Assembly: GCA_020744425.1 (NCBI GenBank)
Contig: JAGMUV010000004.1
Location: 3,534,001 to 3,598,000, forward strand
Source of the DNA: Dactylonectria macrodidyma
Taxonomy: Eukaryota; Ascomycota; Sordariomycetes; Hypocreales; Nectriaceae
DNA: 64,000 nucleotides
Direction of reading: 5' to 3'
This document shows positions 11,769-23,343 of the stretch, one piece after another. The notes under the pieces are model-generated. The model saw nothing but the letters and a program-made list of their open reading frames with translations. It ran no database searches and was not told where the DNA came from. Positions within the stretch are counted from its first letter, which is position 1, and each line of letters starts with the position of its first letter. The translations under genes and the position numbers were made by a program.

Positions 11769-12371
11769 TCACTGCATAGCCGCTGCGGCGTCGGCAAATG
11801 TGCCCACAAGGGGACCGTCGTCCGTATCAATTGTCTTGATGCTGGCCGGTCCGTTGCGCTGCATCTCGATCGTCTCCTCCTCGGGCAGCCAGTCGACCTT
11901 GACTCCAGGCGTGGCAGCGTCGCCTTGTGTGTTAAGTTTCGAGACGAGATGCTGATATCGAGCCAGGCGCGCGCCCTGTCCAGCATATGCAAATGGCGTC
12001 GAAGTCCCGCGGGAGGCATTCTCTTGCGGTGCTATCTCGAATATGTCCACCATGTTGCTGCACAGAGCCAGTTAGTCGCGCCGATCCTCACATTGGGGAT
12101 ATCCTACTGACTTCGATGTCTTGGCCACCACTCTTTGGAGGGCTTCGTTCTCTCGCTGGACTTCGAGGTTGTCGTTGTCGCCCGTCAAGCCTTGCTCGCC
12201 GAAGCTGCCATACTGCATGCCGTTCGCATCGTCGTACAGGAGTCGGTTCTCCTCATCCTAGACTCGATGTTAGCTTAGGCATCACCCTTCTTGGCCTTTG
12301 CGACCTGGGACACCCACCTCATCGTAGGCGTCGCTGTCGCGGCGCCCCAAACATGATGCGCAAGCTCCCAT
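11769..12371 (-). CDS. LAMTOR1-like lysosomal/vacuolar adaptor (Ragulator/EGO anchor)
   Basis: Three exons (12371-12318, 12257-12112, 12057-11769) join to 162 residues. Both introns (60 and 54 nt) have a CTAAC branch site and keep the frame. The protein starts MGACASC: Gly2 fits N-myristoylation, Cys4 and Cys7 fit palmitoylation, as in LAMTOR1/p18 and yeast Meh1/Ego1. An acidic stretch with the order DEENRLLYDD follows, then a helical part with the motif NMVDIFEI, typical of fungal LAMTOR proteins. In known members the protein anchors the Ragulator/EGO complex on the vacuole and recruits Rag GTPases for TORC1 nutrient signalling. The assignment rests on recognition of the N-terminus and domain layout; the C-terminal part is less diagnostic. 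The gene points away from its secreted-protein neighbour at 13512. Confidence 0.88.
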
Positions 12372-13511
12372 ATTAGGCTGCCGGCGCTGCTCGGTGTTGC
12401 ATAGCCTGCCGCAGAAGAGGTTATGTCGATGCGGTCGCGATAGTGGACTCGGGGTCGTTCGATATCATGCCCAAGGAGAAGGCACCCGCTGGTCTAATAA
12501 CTCGTCTATTCGTACAACGGCCGTAAGGTAATCTCTTGTCGTCAGTCGCGCCTTGCAGCTTCACGAGATTACGTGGTGGGCCGCTATGGTCTCGGCGCAT
12601 CGGGTAAATTTCGGTCCGTGTCTCGAACCATGTTGCTGGCACGGCAGGTGATGGGACAACGACGACAACACCATCCTCATCATTGTGAAGCTAGACTTGA
12701 GGTCGTGACGAGGTGACAGAATGGCTACTTTTGCCATAAATAAAAGGGCAGTGCGTTCTCTAAGTGCTATTGCCTAATTTCCTTATCTTATTTGTCATGT
12801 CTCTCGTCTCCATCAGACTATGCATCTCTGCCCCCCTCAGGCCCCTTGTGAAGGGAGCAGCAAGTGCCAAGCGATCGGTCAATTGGGCCAACCCTTGGAA
12901 ACTCCGTCCCTGAATATGTACCCACCAGTTCTCGCCCTTGTTCCACTCAATCGGTTGTTCAGAGCAGATGTGTCGCACTTGGTTGTCTACTTCCGTCTAT
13001 CGTCGGCTGTATGCCCATCGTTTGACCATTTCGAAACCCTTGAAGTCCTTCTCCCTCTCAATTTTGGCCCGCACTTGACAAGGAGCAATGCTCCCGTTTA
13101 CTCCATGTGATGCCAATGAATTCTCAAAATGACTCAATTTAGCCCTAGATCTAAACTTCCTCGTCTGTAGACCTTCCGTGATACCTAATGCTTATCCTAG
13201 GGAGAATCTTACTTGTCCCTTTACCCACACCCTTATGGTAGGAGCCTGCCGATGATGCTAGGAAATAGACGTGTATAAAGATGTGGTCTCCAGGTCCCAA
13301 TCAGTCTCTCTCGTCCTCATTGTATTGCCATCCAACCCATTCTGGCTTCGACCTTCACCCACCAACCTTTCTCCATTCTTTCGGCTCACCCTCTTCTACT
13401 CTTCTTGAAACCACCTTTCTACCACTCCTTCCCGCGGAATAGAGCATTTCCGCATTTCTCGGGTTTGGACTCTCCGTTTTGTTCAAGTAATCGACAAAGC
13501 CGGGTTTCATC
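12372..13511. other. Divergent intergenic region
   Basis: This lies between LAMTOR1 (-) and the secreted protein (+) and serves as upstream region for both. A TATA-like TATAAAG is at about 13273, some 240 bases before the ATG at 13512. The stretch just before that ATG is CT-rich. I see no gene in it. Confidence 0.5.
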
Positions 13512-14738
13512 ATGCTTCGATTCGCCCCCTTAGCCATGTTGGCCATGGCGCCATTGGCTCAGGCTCATTTTGACTGGCTACACCCTCGGCGTCATGTCGA
13601 AGAGTGTTGCCCTTGTCCGGTGTCTGGGACGCCGGAGCATATCGTTCAGACTATGACAATCAGCGAGCATGCTGAAACAACTCACACCATCACGGTCACG
13701 AAGCCCGCTAGCTATCCGTCAAAAGAAACGGTTGTGATTGAGCACACCATCACTCTACCTGGGAAAACAGTCTATTACACCCACGTTGAGCAACACACTG
13801 TGACCGAGAAGGTGCTGAACCCGGTGGCTCCTTCACAGGCCTACAACGAGGAGCATTACGACAAAACGACTACAGTCATTTATGGGTTGCCCTCCCAGGG
13901 CGCTGATGAGCCCAAGTACGAGGACGAGGACGAGGTTTTGGTGAAGACAATCACTATCTATGGCGACAAGGAGGAAGAGCACTACCACTTTACCACAATC
14001 ACAGAAGGCGAAAACTACAACCAAGTGACGACCGTGACTCTGCACAACCCGGGAGAGACACACAAAGTCGTTCAGGCCACCAAGACGGCCACAATCCAGT
14101 ACTCAGACGAACGTGTCCTCACGAAGACTGTTCAGGACGGCGACAAGCATTACACGGTTCCATTCGGAAACTCGGATGACTGCGTGACCAAGACAATTTA
14201 CGAGTCCGGCAAGCCTTACACCGTCGTCATCAAGCCTAAACCGAGTGCTCAAACTTTCACCGAGGAAGGCGGCAAGGAGACCACCAGGATTATCGAGGTG
14301 TATCAGACAGCAACCATCACCGCACAAGCTCAGACTCAGACTGTCACAGAACAAGAGTACAAGACGATCACGACTACTATGATTGATCCCTACGGTCAGC
14401 CTGATGTCGAAATCATCATCTATCACATTGAAACCGGAAAGTCGACTTGCGAGAAGTTGAGCGGTCTGCCCTGCCATGACGATGAGGACAATTATGGGTA
14501 TCCTCAGGTGTCCGACTTAACGGCGACAGAGGGATCACAGGTCACGAAGACGGATTGCTCGATCTCCACAAGCATTCAGACTGTTTACAACACGGTTGTC
14601 AAAACTGTGAGGCCGGACGGAGCTGCTACTCCAGAGACTACAGGGTCGCCATCGGCCACTGAGGGATTGCAGCAGCCGATGAGCAGCCGCATCGTTCAGG
14701 TTCAACAACCACGATTTCCCCGGTCGCTTCGTTGGTGA
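13512..14738 (+). CDS. Secreted Thr-rich protein, unknown function
   Basis: A single exon of 408 residues. It begins with a clear signal peptide (about residues 1-18, MLRFAPLAMLAMAPLAQA), so it should enter the secretory pathway. The mature part is dominated by Thr/Val/Ile/Glu alternations of the kind TVTKxxxY, HTITLPGKTVYYTH and KTITIYGDKEEEHYH, spaced irregularly. This is a beta-strand-rich, repeat-like pattern seen in fungal cell-wall and adhesin-like proteins. Cysteines are few (a CCPC cluster near residue 33, then isolated ones). There is no visible GPI-anchor tail and no catalytic motif. A role at the cell surface or in the matrix is inference only. Upstream TATA-like and CT-rich sequences support transcription from the plus strand. 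Confidence 0.85.
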   Translation: MLRFAPLAMLAMAPLAQAHFDWLHPRRHVEECCPCPVSGTPEHIVQTMTISEHAETTHTITVTKPASYPSKETVVIEHTITLPGKTVYYTHVEQHTVTEKVLNPVAPSQAYNEEHYDKTTTVIYGLPSQGADEPKYEDEDEVLVKTITIYGDKEEEHYHFTTITEGENYNQVTTVTLHNPGETHKVVQATKTATIQYSDERVLTKTVQDGDKHYTVPFGNSDDCVTKTIYESGKPYTVVIKPKPSAQTFTEEGGKETTRIIEVYQTATITAQAQTQTVTEQEYKTITTTMIDPYGQPDVEIIIYHIETGKSTCEKLSGLPCHDDEDNYGYPQVSDLTATEGSQVTKTDCSISTSIQTVYNTVVKTVRPDGAATPETTGSPSATEGLQQPMSSRIVQVQQPRFPRSLRW

Positions 14739-17700
14739 TCTGAGAAAAGGCTGCAGGAGGAAAATAGATCGACGTTACCTGTGGAAACAAAGGAAGGACA
14801 TACTGTATGGGATGATCTGTCTATTTTGGAGGACAATAATGTGGAGGACTAGTCCGAAAAGTAGTTTTGTGGCGTACAAGACTCGTACCACATATTTGCT
14901 GGAAAATCTTGATACTTTAAAGAAAGAGTATATGTAAGTAGTTGGAATTAATGGAGAGTTTCTTTGGTCATTACCTTTGCCAAATTGTCTATTCATGGTA
15001 GTGACACTAAGACAGGTTCCAAGCTTGATTTGGGTGACAATGCATGGGCACATTGAGGCGATGTCAATAATTCTTACATTAAACTTGGTTTGCTGTTCAG
15101 ATTGCAAGTTTGTATTAATATGCGGTACATGGTGGAAGCTTGGCTATTCCTTGCCTGATACCAACTTGACCCCCTGATAGATGAGTAAATACTGACAACA
15201 TGCAACAAGTGGCTTCGTTTTTGCTTCATGTTTGCTACATTGTGTCAATGTACCTAGCTTGCCTTTTTGCATGTGATAAAACTTTCGGACAGAACCTACG
15301 AATGTGAAGTACCATCGCCCACCACTGACCGGGGTTCGCTAACTAGTAGTTTTTAGCTCATGACACGATCTACTGTCTTGTATTCAACACGAATTCCGAG
15401 ATTCTGTCAAAGCCGCGCTAAGCTAAGGGAAGCTTTTGACGGTGTTTATGGCCCACGGTTTGGTTTCATGTAGCTTCATGTAGGTAGGCATCTCGTACGG
15501 CTAAGGAACAGAACGGGATGGCTCTACGGATAGACTTTACTAATGCGTCGACGGCGATGAGTTGTAATTAAGATACGATACCAACATTTAGATGCGTATG
15601 TATTGAGTAAGACACAAGCGACATAAGCCTTTGGGGGACGTGCGGCGCAGAAGCAGCGCCTTATAAACGGTCCTACGATTGTATAACATCTCTTCCTCGC
15701 TGTTGAAACCGCTGTTCGGACTTTTGTTTCTGCGCTGCCGCATTCCTCGTTGCCGCGTTTCTGTATCACGTGTTTGCATTGCTTGAGTTGTTATGAGACG
15801 AAGGACTCGATTGATTGGTCGACCTAGTTACAGATAGACTCTTTTCCCTCCTCCCTTAACCACCAGGAACTGACCTTCCTCCGCCAAATCCTTCAACCTA
15901 GCATCGCAGTCGATGTCAAAGACGACCGCAACAGGAACCCCTTGGTGCCCGGCTCGGTCATCAGTTCTTAAACTGCTCGTTGATGAGGGCCATATTGTGC
16001 ATGACCTGCATTATCCAGGCGATGTTATCCTGAGCTAGCAAGTTGAGGAACTCTCTTTTAGCTAGAGACAGCTGTTGTAACCGTAGCTTGGCTGCTAGTC
16101 TCCTTAAGCTATGTCTTTCGCACTTGATCTAGCTAAAGAGGATCTTGTTCTTTAAGAAGTCTAGCTTTAGGAAGACCTCTGTCTCGAAGGCTGCTAACAT
16201 AACCAGCTCGTGATTGGACAAGCTTAAGGTTTTGATAGTCCTTATATCTTTGAGACCACATTGTATTGCTGCGGTCCTTAGTGATTTGAGGATATCCCCA
16301 TCTCTGCTGAGATAGGCCTCTATGCTATACATATAGCTAGCATATAGCACGCTAAGGCTGTTTTTGTGAGCGTTGTGTAGTGAAATGCGCCGGACCATCT
16401 TGTCGGTTGTGCGTAATGGGTTGATTGTTCGAGCGATTGATTGGAATGTGAAAGCTCGGATATCTCGGGTTGCGAAGATCAGAGTACCTGGCTTCAATTC
16501 CCTTCGAAAATCTGAGTACGCTGCTGACTTGTGATAGCGAATTGCTTGGAGTCTTGGATTAAATCGCTTGATATGCGAAGAGTGACCCTCGCAGTCCTTG
16601 CGGGGGTTTTATCCTACGGCCATTTTGCCTTTTCTAATATCTAGCTTTTTTAGCTGCATGAAGCATCTTAAAGGGTTGGTTGGGGCAGCAAAGCTTACAC
16701 TCTGATGCAGTAGAAACTCTAGTTATTTTGAGTTGCTGTTGCCTTGGGCTTGGGTTTTGAGCCCATCATACTGTTATTCTTATTGTTGCTTGTTTTTTTT
16801 TTTTTTTTTTGGCTGTTTGACCTCTGGCCCCCCTCCGGGTGTGTGCTGCCAAGGACCTTGACCGAAATAACATCGCTTCTATTGAGACACACCACAAAAG
16901 AGAGAATTGGGCGCAAACATACGTCGATTGGATCACTTGGATCTGGGTGGTATGCCGTTTTATGTTGATCCAGCTCGTGTTGTCTTAGACATGGGATGTG
17001 TCGTGCTCCGATAAGACGACCCCAAAATGCGAACAATGGAACACAGTTGCTATAGAAGCTCCTTCTGATAGATGGTTGTGACCAAGAGATTTTCTTCGCA
17101 TTCGAAGTGGATTGGACTTGGTGCTGGCAGAGAACTACGACGGCTCGGTTGATAGCGTGACAAAGGGTACATGTCGTTTTAGTGGCTAGGTAGCTCTGAC
17201 GGAATAAAAGAAGTAAACCACGTTAAGGATAAGAAAAATGAATTTGTTGCCAATTTAGAAGAGTAGAAGATGCAGGAATATCTCTGGAGGGGAGTTACAG
17301 GGGATATATGCGGCTGAGGCAGAGTAAAGATAGAGCAAGGACAGAGAATGAGGACTACGTCAATGAAGAGAAGAAAGCACACTGCAAATACGGTATCCAC
17401 TCTCACCCAATCCAAGGCAGTTCACACCTTAGCCAATCCGGTCACGCGAACCGACTTGTCATTGCCTGATCCGTCCTCCCTTCTCATGTCTCGGCCCCGG
17501 CTCAAGTTAATTGGGCGCCGCGCCACATTGAGAGGGTTCCAGGCTCCCACATTCGACCCATTCCGGTCCATCAAAGACGCTAATCGATCTAGATGGATCC
17601 TTCATTACAAGCCTCGATCGCTGCAGCCGTCGTGGCGCTACTTCTCACAGTCTCACAGTCTATCCCACTGAGACTCGCGAGCCAACAACATTCTAACAGC

Positions 17701-17823
17701 CACAAACAAGCGTCAGGAAACTGTTTGCCTGCGTCCCATGTCCGATTCTACCATTAACTGATAACATCTCCTTTTCTTCCCTCTTTTTTCTCTTCTCCCT
17801 CTTTATCATCAACAGCAGTAACA
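14739..17823. other. AT-richer intergenic region
   Basis: No convincing gene. It holds the CTAG-rich island described separately and a T-run of about 19 at 16793-16811. Just before the next gene there is a long CT-rich tract (17768-17812) typical of fungal promoters. Confidence 0.5.
15900..16720 (-). other. Possible decayed mobile-element fragment
   Basis: The stretch is richer in A/T, CTAG and TAGCTA than the genes around it. A minus-strand frame at 16497-16129 encodes about 120 residues with Leu/Lys-rich helical composition but no recognisable domain. I found no terminal repeats, target-site duplication or transposase/integrase motif. The composition shift is the only positive sign. Confidence 0.25.
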
Positions 17824-19553
17824 ATGGGCTACTCACGGATGAACATCGTTGCCAGTAGCGTCGGCTTGGTGATGCTGCTCACCTTCCTACTATGGCACCA
17901 ACAGGAAAACGTCTCCCTCCTCATCTCCTCCTCGCTCAACAACTTTGACACAAAGACGTCTTCTAGTACCAATCATAAACACAATCAACACAACCACCTT
18001 CACACATCTACCTCGCGGGTCCCTGCTGTTGCCAAGGAGACGCCACAGAGCCAGGAAATGCAGAAGCAGATCAACGACGACCAGAAGGAGGATATATACG
18101 AAGACGAAGACGGAACTGAAACCGAAACCTCGCCAGTTCAAAATGATGGCCAGAAAACCAAGGAACGCTTTTGGTCCTCTAAGGGCCATCTTCTTCCCAG
18201 CGTCTGGGACTACAAGCGGCCCAATAACATCAAGAAGATCATGGGGCTGGTCTTTTACGGCCGTCGCCAGCCCGTCTCCATACTAGATTGCTATCTTAAG
18301 GTACGCCGCCACTGCTCTTCCTGGTTTGTCCCATGTTCGATCACGAATCAATTCGTCTCCTCTCATAAAGTAGTTCCCCATCAATTGCAAGCAAATACTG
18401 ACACATCGGCTCCCTGCAGCGAAACCTCGCCAAAAACGGCGGCATGCTAGACGGCGTCATTTTTGTCGAGCGCACCAAGGACGCCCTCGATCTCGGCCTT
18501 CTCCACCGCATGCTCGACAGCGAGCCGGCCTACGAGAAATGGCACATTGAAATGGCTGACGACGACCAGTTTACCAGCGGGTTTGGCAGCTCATACGACC
18601 GTGTCGAGGATGATGTCTTGTACATTAAGATGGATGACGACATTGTGAGCCGTCAACCTACTCATTCTTACTCCTCCAGATTGGCAATAACTAAGATGGT
18701 TCTCTAATCCCCTCGCAGGTTTTCATGGAAGACAGCGTCATCCCTTCCCTCATCCAGAAGAAGGTCGAACATCCCGAACACTATATCGTCTCTGCCAACG
18801 TCGTCAACCAACCCCTACTTAGCTGGGTTCACTGGAGCCTCAACACCGTCAAGCCTTATCTCCCAGAGATCAACCGTACATCTCCCATGGTCAACTCAAG
18901 CATGGATTGGCGCCCGTCGCAACTTCCGTATTGGACTGAGTATCAGAACTTCAAGCTTGACGAATGGGAGCCTTCTGATCATGGCTTGCATCGTTGGTTA
19001 CCCGTCAACCGCAACAAACACCACGTCCTCGAGAATACCCCCATCAAGCAAGCCGAGTACAACGCGTTCGGCCGTGGCTGGACCCAGTGGAAGATTGGCG
19101 CACAGGAGCATTACAGCTTTTTGGAGAACCTCGAAAAGGATGAACTCTGGCAGTACAAGTTCGACACCTGGGACTTTCAATTTGAGCGTATGGGGATCCA
19201 GTTTGTTGCCATGATGGGCCATGATATCAACATCGCCAAGCCCATCGAGGCGGATGACGAAAACCACTTCTCATGCACCATGACTCGCCAACTCGGACGC
19301 AGTAAGTTTCTCCCACCTCTCGACTGACGAGACAGTCTGCCTGCTAACGCTAGTCATAGGTGCTGTCGCCGATGGTCGAGGCCTTGCTGTTCATTACAGC
19401 TTTGGCGTCCAGCGAGAAGGCATGCAAAAGACAGATGTGCTAGAGCGATACCGAGCCTTCGCCCTAGAAAACATTTGCGCAGGCACCATGCTATGGTTCC
19501 CAAGCCATGACGAGAAGCATTACTCACAACAAGACACAAAAAGCAGATCTTAG
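17824..19553 (+). CDS. Type II membrane glycosyltransferase-like protein
   Basis: Four exons (17824-18300, 18420-18644, 18719-19301, 19360-19553) join to 492 residues; all three introns have GT/AG edges and preserve frame. The N-terminus is short and cytosolic, then a membrane anchor at about residues 7-24, then a Ser/Thr/Glu-rich stem, then a conserved globular part: the layout of a Golgi type II glycosyltransferase. A run of three Asp (231-233) followed by 'IVFMED' falls exactly at the second intron. It resembles the metal-binding DxD motif of nucleotide-sugar-dependent enzymes. The C-terminal part ('HYSFGVQREGM' to 'LERYRAFALENIC') is typical of a conserved fungal family of unassigned substrate. 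I cannot name the donor or acceptor sugar. Confidence 0.85.
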
Positions 19554-21382
19554 ACAGGCGCATCGCGCTGCAACACCATTCAAGGCGTGGTTTATTTTAG
19601 TCCAAACATATTTGATTCAAAAACGGCGTTTCAAACAGGATACCGGGCTGGTTTCAATACCAAGCGATTGATTAGACATCATTTACAAAGGTATAGAGCC
19701 ATCATGTGTGATACGTCGCCTTACAATGAGACTAGGACGCTACGGACATGAGAACAAGAAGATCACATCATCTCGAATAAAGAGGTTATAAATTTCTACG
19801 GAATTTAGTAGAGTATTGCTATTCGCATAGTTAACTATTTCCATCTTCATAGCACGTTGCAATAGCCTGCGAGCCTAACTGCAGCGAAGTTATCTCTGAA
19901 CTAGTACAATATTACCGTCATTTAGTTCCCTTACCCCTAATATTTATATAGTCTTATGATCTGAATTAGGATCACTGTCGCTAGGTAAGGAGAAATGGGC
20001 TTATCTGTAAATGCTGCGTGGATAGCAATAGTTAACTGTGGGAATAGCATACTCATCTTCAAATGCCAGGTGCTCAAAGCCCAACACCACCAACCATCAG
20101 TGCCAATTCTTGCTTTATTCCGCTGACGCACTCCCACACTCTGGCTCCGAGAGACGCGGTCTAGTTTCGTTACTTAGTCTGGCTTAGATTGTGTGCTGGA
20201 CTTGAGCTGGGCCGATTTCGCTGCACCAGGAATGTGAAGAAACGCAAATGCTGCAAACGGTCAGGCGCAAGGCTTGTCTTGAGTTGAGTTCCATTCGGCG
20301 AAGCTTGAGATAAGTAATGGCCCAATACATGCCGTTTTCATCGCCCTGTACACGACGAGGGCCGCTTGGAGACATGCCAGTCAGCACGTCATGACTACGC
20401 TCTGCCATGAGCATGGGACTTCCTTGGCAACCCCTTGGGCAAGATTCAAATCCCTACTGTTCAGGTCTGTTCATTGAAACAGTAGAGATACCGTCTCAGT
20501 TGGCAACACGCAATAGATTCAATCGTATGGGTGGAGCTGAGAACTGAGACATCAGCTTCTTGCGACCACCGCGTCCCTGCCCTTCCATATCTCGGATTTC
20601 AGTACAACCGCTTTGTATTGAGGCTAATAGTAGCTTTGGTTGCAACGCTTCGCGATGCAGCTGGGCGGTGAGACAGCTTATGGCAACATGCGATTTCTTA
20701 TACTGGTTAACCTCGAGACCGGCAACCAGTGATGTGTTCGGCGGTTCACAGTCCTCGGACAGTAGCACAATGCGCCGGCGAGATCATACCCATATAAACT
20801 TAGCATGTCACACCAAGCGGGGGGCTCCCTGTCAGCTGCAGAGAGAATCTCATGTGCAGATACGGGAACCCATCGATCCAGGATTGAGGGGATACGTATC
20901 AGCGAGCGTGGGGCGTGTTGGCCGGGCCGACCCGCTAGCCTGGGTCCCTTGGCCCTCGATAGTGCCTTGGCTGACTCGCTGGCTGGGCCTATCACGTCGC
21001 TATTCACGATCATCGAAAGCCTCTTTCTTGTATCAAGTTTGGGGCGGCTTACTATGGCGAGATTCAAAGAATGTGGTCAAAACGCAAGTTGCAACTAGTT
21101 CCATCAATGATGTGTGTATTAAACCACATCGTAGTCCATTGAGTACTATGTAGGCAAGCCACCCATACAGTCCGTAACATCACTATGACATCCCTGCTTC
21201 TTAAGGGGCGCCGTAGGATTTGTCTTTTCCGGTTCTTGAGGGAACCTTGAGTTGCTATTGCCTTACATAAAGCACGCACGCTGTCTCAAAGATCGACAGC
21301 AGTTCTAAGAATAGTAGCAGCAACACGTCCTATACACACCATACATCAGTGCCTATTCTCGATTCTCGGTAAAGTAAGTATT
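19554..21382. other. Intergenic region
   Basis: No gene is supported. The first 600 bases are AT-rich, as expected for the 3' flank of the glycosyltransferase-like gene. Frames at 20.5-21.1 kb lack protein-like composition. Confidence 0.5.
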
Positions 21383-21757
21383 TTAGACGCCAGACTTACT
21401 GCCATCCCCAGCCACAGCACGATCCTCGAGTATACATCCCCGAAGGTCCGGAACAATGCTGACACTACATCGCCACGGCACAGAATTAGCCCGAAACGGA
21501 ACGGACAGAGTGAAGGAAGTGTAACCCACGCGGTCGTGGCAGAGGGCCCCTCCTCCCGGTCCTATACAAGACCCTGCAGCTCCGCATCCGGCGGATTCAG
21601 AGGCGATCGATGTCAGATCTGACGTCCTCGAAGCCGAGATGGACTCGGACACAGGGGTAGGAGTGGCCCAGGTGGCGGTTGCCAGGAGGCCGAAGATGAA
21701 GATGGAGGAGTGAGTGATCATGGTAGATGCCCAAAGTAGAGTATGAGAGTTACGCAT
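21383..21757 (-). CDS. Small secreted protein candidate
   Basis: The frame gives 124 residues. Starting at the internal Met in 'MITHSSIFIFGLLATATWA' yields a clean signal peptide and is the more likely start (about position 21721). The mature part is short, Ser-rich at first, then Gly/Cys-containing (CGAAGSC, and two later Cys): five Cys in all. A strong donor (GTAAGT, 21399-21394) lies seven codons before the stop. Splicing to an acceptor ending at 21305 would replace the tail with about 17 residues that include a sixth Cys, ending in TAG. The branch site for that intron is weak. Effector-like or surface function is possible but unproven. Confidence 0.5.
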   Translation of the reverse strand: MRNSHTLLWASTMITHSSIFIFGLLATATWATPTPVSESISASRTSDLTSIASESAGCGAAGSCIGPGGGALCHDRVGYTSFTLSVPFRANSVPWRCSVSIVPDLRGCILEDRAVAGDGSKSGV

Positions 21758-22621
21758 AAGTCTTTGACAGACTATTGCTAGGTTACATAGCTTGGCAGCG
21801 CTTTTGGGGGGATTCTTCGGCCTTTTATGCTATTTCGTCGTCATGCTGACTAGCGGCCGACTTGCTTTCCACAAACGAGTATCCTTTACTACTCTCCGAG
21901 CCAATCCACACAAGACATCTCAAAGACTTCAAGCTGTCCTACAATGCCTAGAAACAAGAATCACAAGTATATTAACAAGTCAATTCGCCACCCACTAAAG
22001 CTCGTTCACGTCTGCCATGTTTCTCTATAAGACATCAGCCAAGACATATACACCATATCTGCTTCACTCACTCGCTTCGCCGTGATAATCCGTACGGGCG
22101 GCAGCCCTTCTGCTCCCCTGATCAAAGCAACACACTGGACGTTTTAAGTTGCCCGGGCTTCGTCTTACTTCGAAGCCACACCGTGGGCATCTCCATCAAC
22201 GGGATCTCAGTCATCTTTAAGGTGTGTCTCAGCTGCCAATGACATAGTATCGATCATTGGCAAACTAACCGAGAGTTCAGCTAGGCTTGTAAGGTTTCTG
22301 GTAAGTGATGGTTCCATTCACCACGCGGTGTCTCACTGTCGCGACTAGTACGTCGTCAGAGTGCATGATATGACAACAAGGGAAAGACCATGACTTTGAC
22401 GGGTTTAACCTAGCCCACATCTGGATGCAACATGAACGGGAGGGTCCAAATAACATCAAGCTATCACAACACTATCAATCTCCATATGTCGTACTGAAAG
22501 TTGAAGCATTTGCTTGATCTTGATTCATGCGCCTGTTCGGTTCCTTTGATCGTGGCGCTACCCTACACTTGCGGGACCCAAAGACTGCAAAAATTTTCAA
22601 GAATGAGCACGACAACAAAAA
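21758..22621. other. Intergenic region upstream of the small secreted protein
   Basis: Promoter side of the secreted gene and 3' flank of the first 5S gene. No gene seen. Confidence 0.5.
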
Positions 22622-22622
22622 A
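22617..22622 (-). terminator. T-run terminator of 5S copy 1
   Basis: Six consecutive T on the minus strand directly at the 3' end of the 5S gene, the standard polymerase III stop. Confidence 0.8.
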
Positions 22623-22740
22623 CATACAACAGCGAGGATTCCCCGGTCGTCACCGACCCGAGTACTAATTCGCCGCTTCTCAGCTTGACTAAGGGAGAGC
22701 GGACGGGATCCCGTATTTTCTAAGAGCTATGGTCGTATGT
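22622..22740 (-). rRNA. 5S ribosomal RNA, copy 1
   Basis: A 119-nt gene read on the minus strand. It begins ACATACGACCATAG and ends GTTGTATGT, so the terminal helix forms, and it contains the conserved GGGATCCCGTCCGCTCTCCC and GGGTCGGTGACGACC blocks of Neurospora-type 5S RNA. A run of six T follows at the 3' end (22622-22617), the expected RNA polymerase III stop. Isolated 5S genes scattered among protein genes are typical of filamentous ascomycetes. It differs from copy 2 at four positions only. Confidence 0.95.
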
Positions 22741-22820
22741 GCTGGTTGAGGCGTCGCGACGGGTCATATCTGCCCCGAGACTGCCTCAATGAATGGAAAG
22801 AAAAAGACGATCTAAATGGC

Positions 22821-22826
22821 AAAAAA
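22821..22826 (-). terminator. T-run terminator of 5S copy 2
   Basis: Six consecutive T on the minus strand at the 3' end of the gene. Confidence 0.8.
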
Positions 22827-22944
22827 CATACAACAGTGGGGATTCCCCGGTCGTCACCGACCCGAGTACTAATCCACCGCTTCTCAGCTTGACTAAGGGA
22901 GAGCGGACGGGATCCCGTATTTTCTAAGAGCTATGGTCGTATGT
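22826..22944 (-). rRNA. 5S ribosomal RNA, copy 2
   Basis: A second 119-nt 5S gene in the same orientation, 204 bases upstream of copy 1. Terminal helix, internal promoter region and T-run are all intact. The four differences from copy 1 fall in two base pairs of one helix (RNA positions 69-108 and 71-106) and both pairs are kept, so both copies look functional. The sequence between the copies is not similar to the flanks, apart from a CTGGT close to each 5' end. Confidence 0.95.
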
Positions 22945-23343
22945 ACTGGTCTGCGGCATCAATTCGAACCATAACGTTGGGTGGTGATGATGGTTTGGTG
23001 GGGTTATCAACAAAGCAAGTAGAAACTTCACATGGCAGAGTCACAGAAAAAATGGTAGCAGTTTCGTGTGAGAATATCGATCCGTAGTAGGCAGACTCTT
23101 GGGCTTCTAGGACGGACGAGTGATTATATCATGAGAAGAGTAATTTGGGCAACATGGTCTGTTGCCAAGTTTAGGACTAAACGATCATATAAAATATGTG
23201 CTTTGAGAATTCTCTCCTGGTATCATCTTCCGAATTAACATCGTCATCCCCAGAGCATCAGTCATGATCAACACACACGAACGGGGTAGCATTCAACAAT
23301 CAACGCAATCGCACTTCTGCAACAACTAGAAGGGCTCGACACT
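22945..23343. other. Intergenic region
   Basis: Upstream flank of 5S copy 2 and 3' flank of the sugar transporter. No gene seen. Confidence 0.5.
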
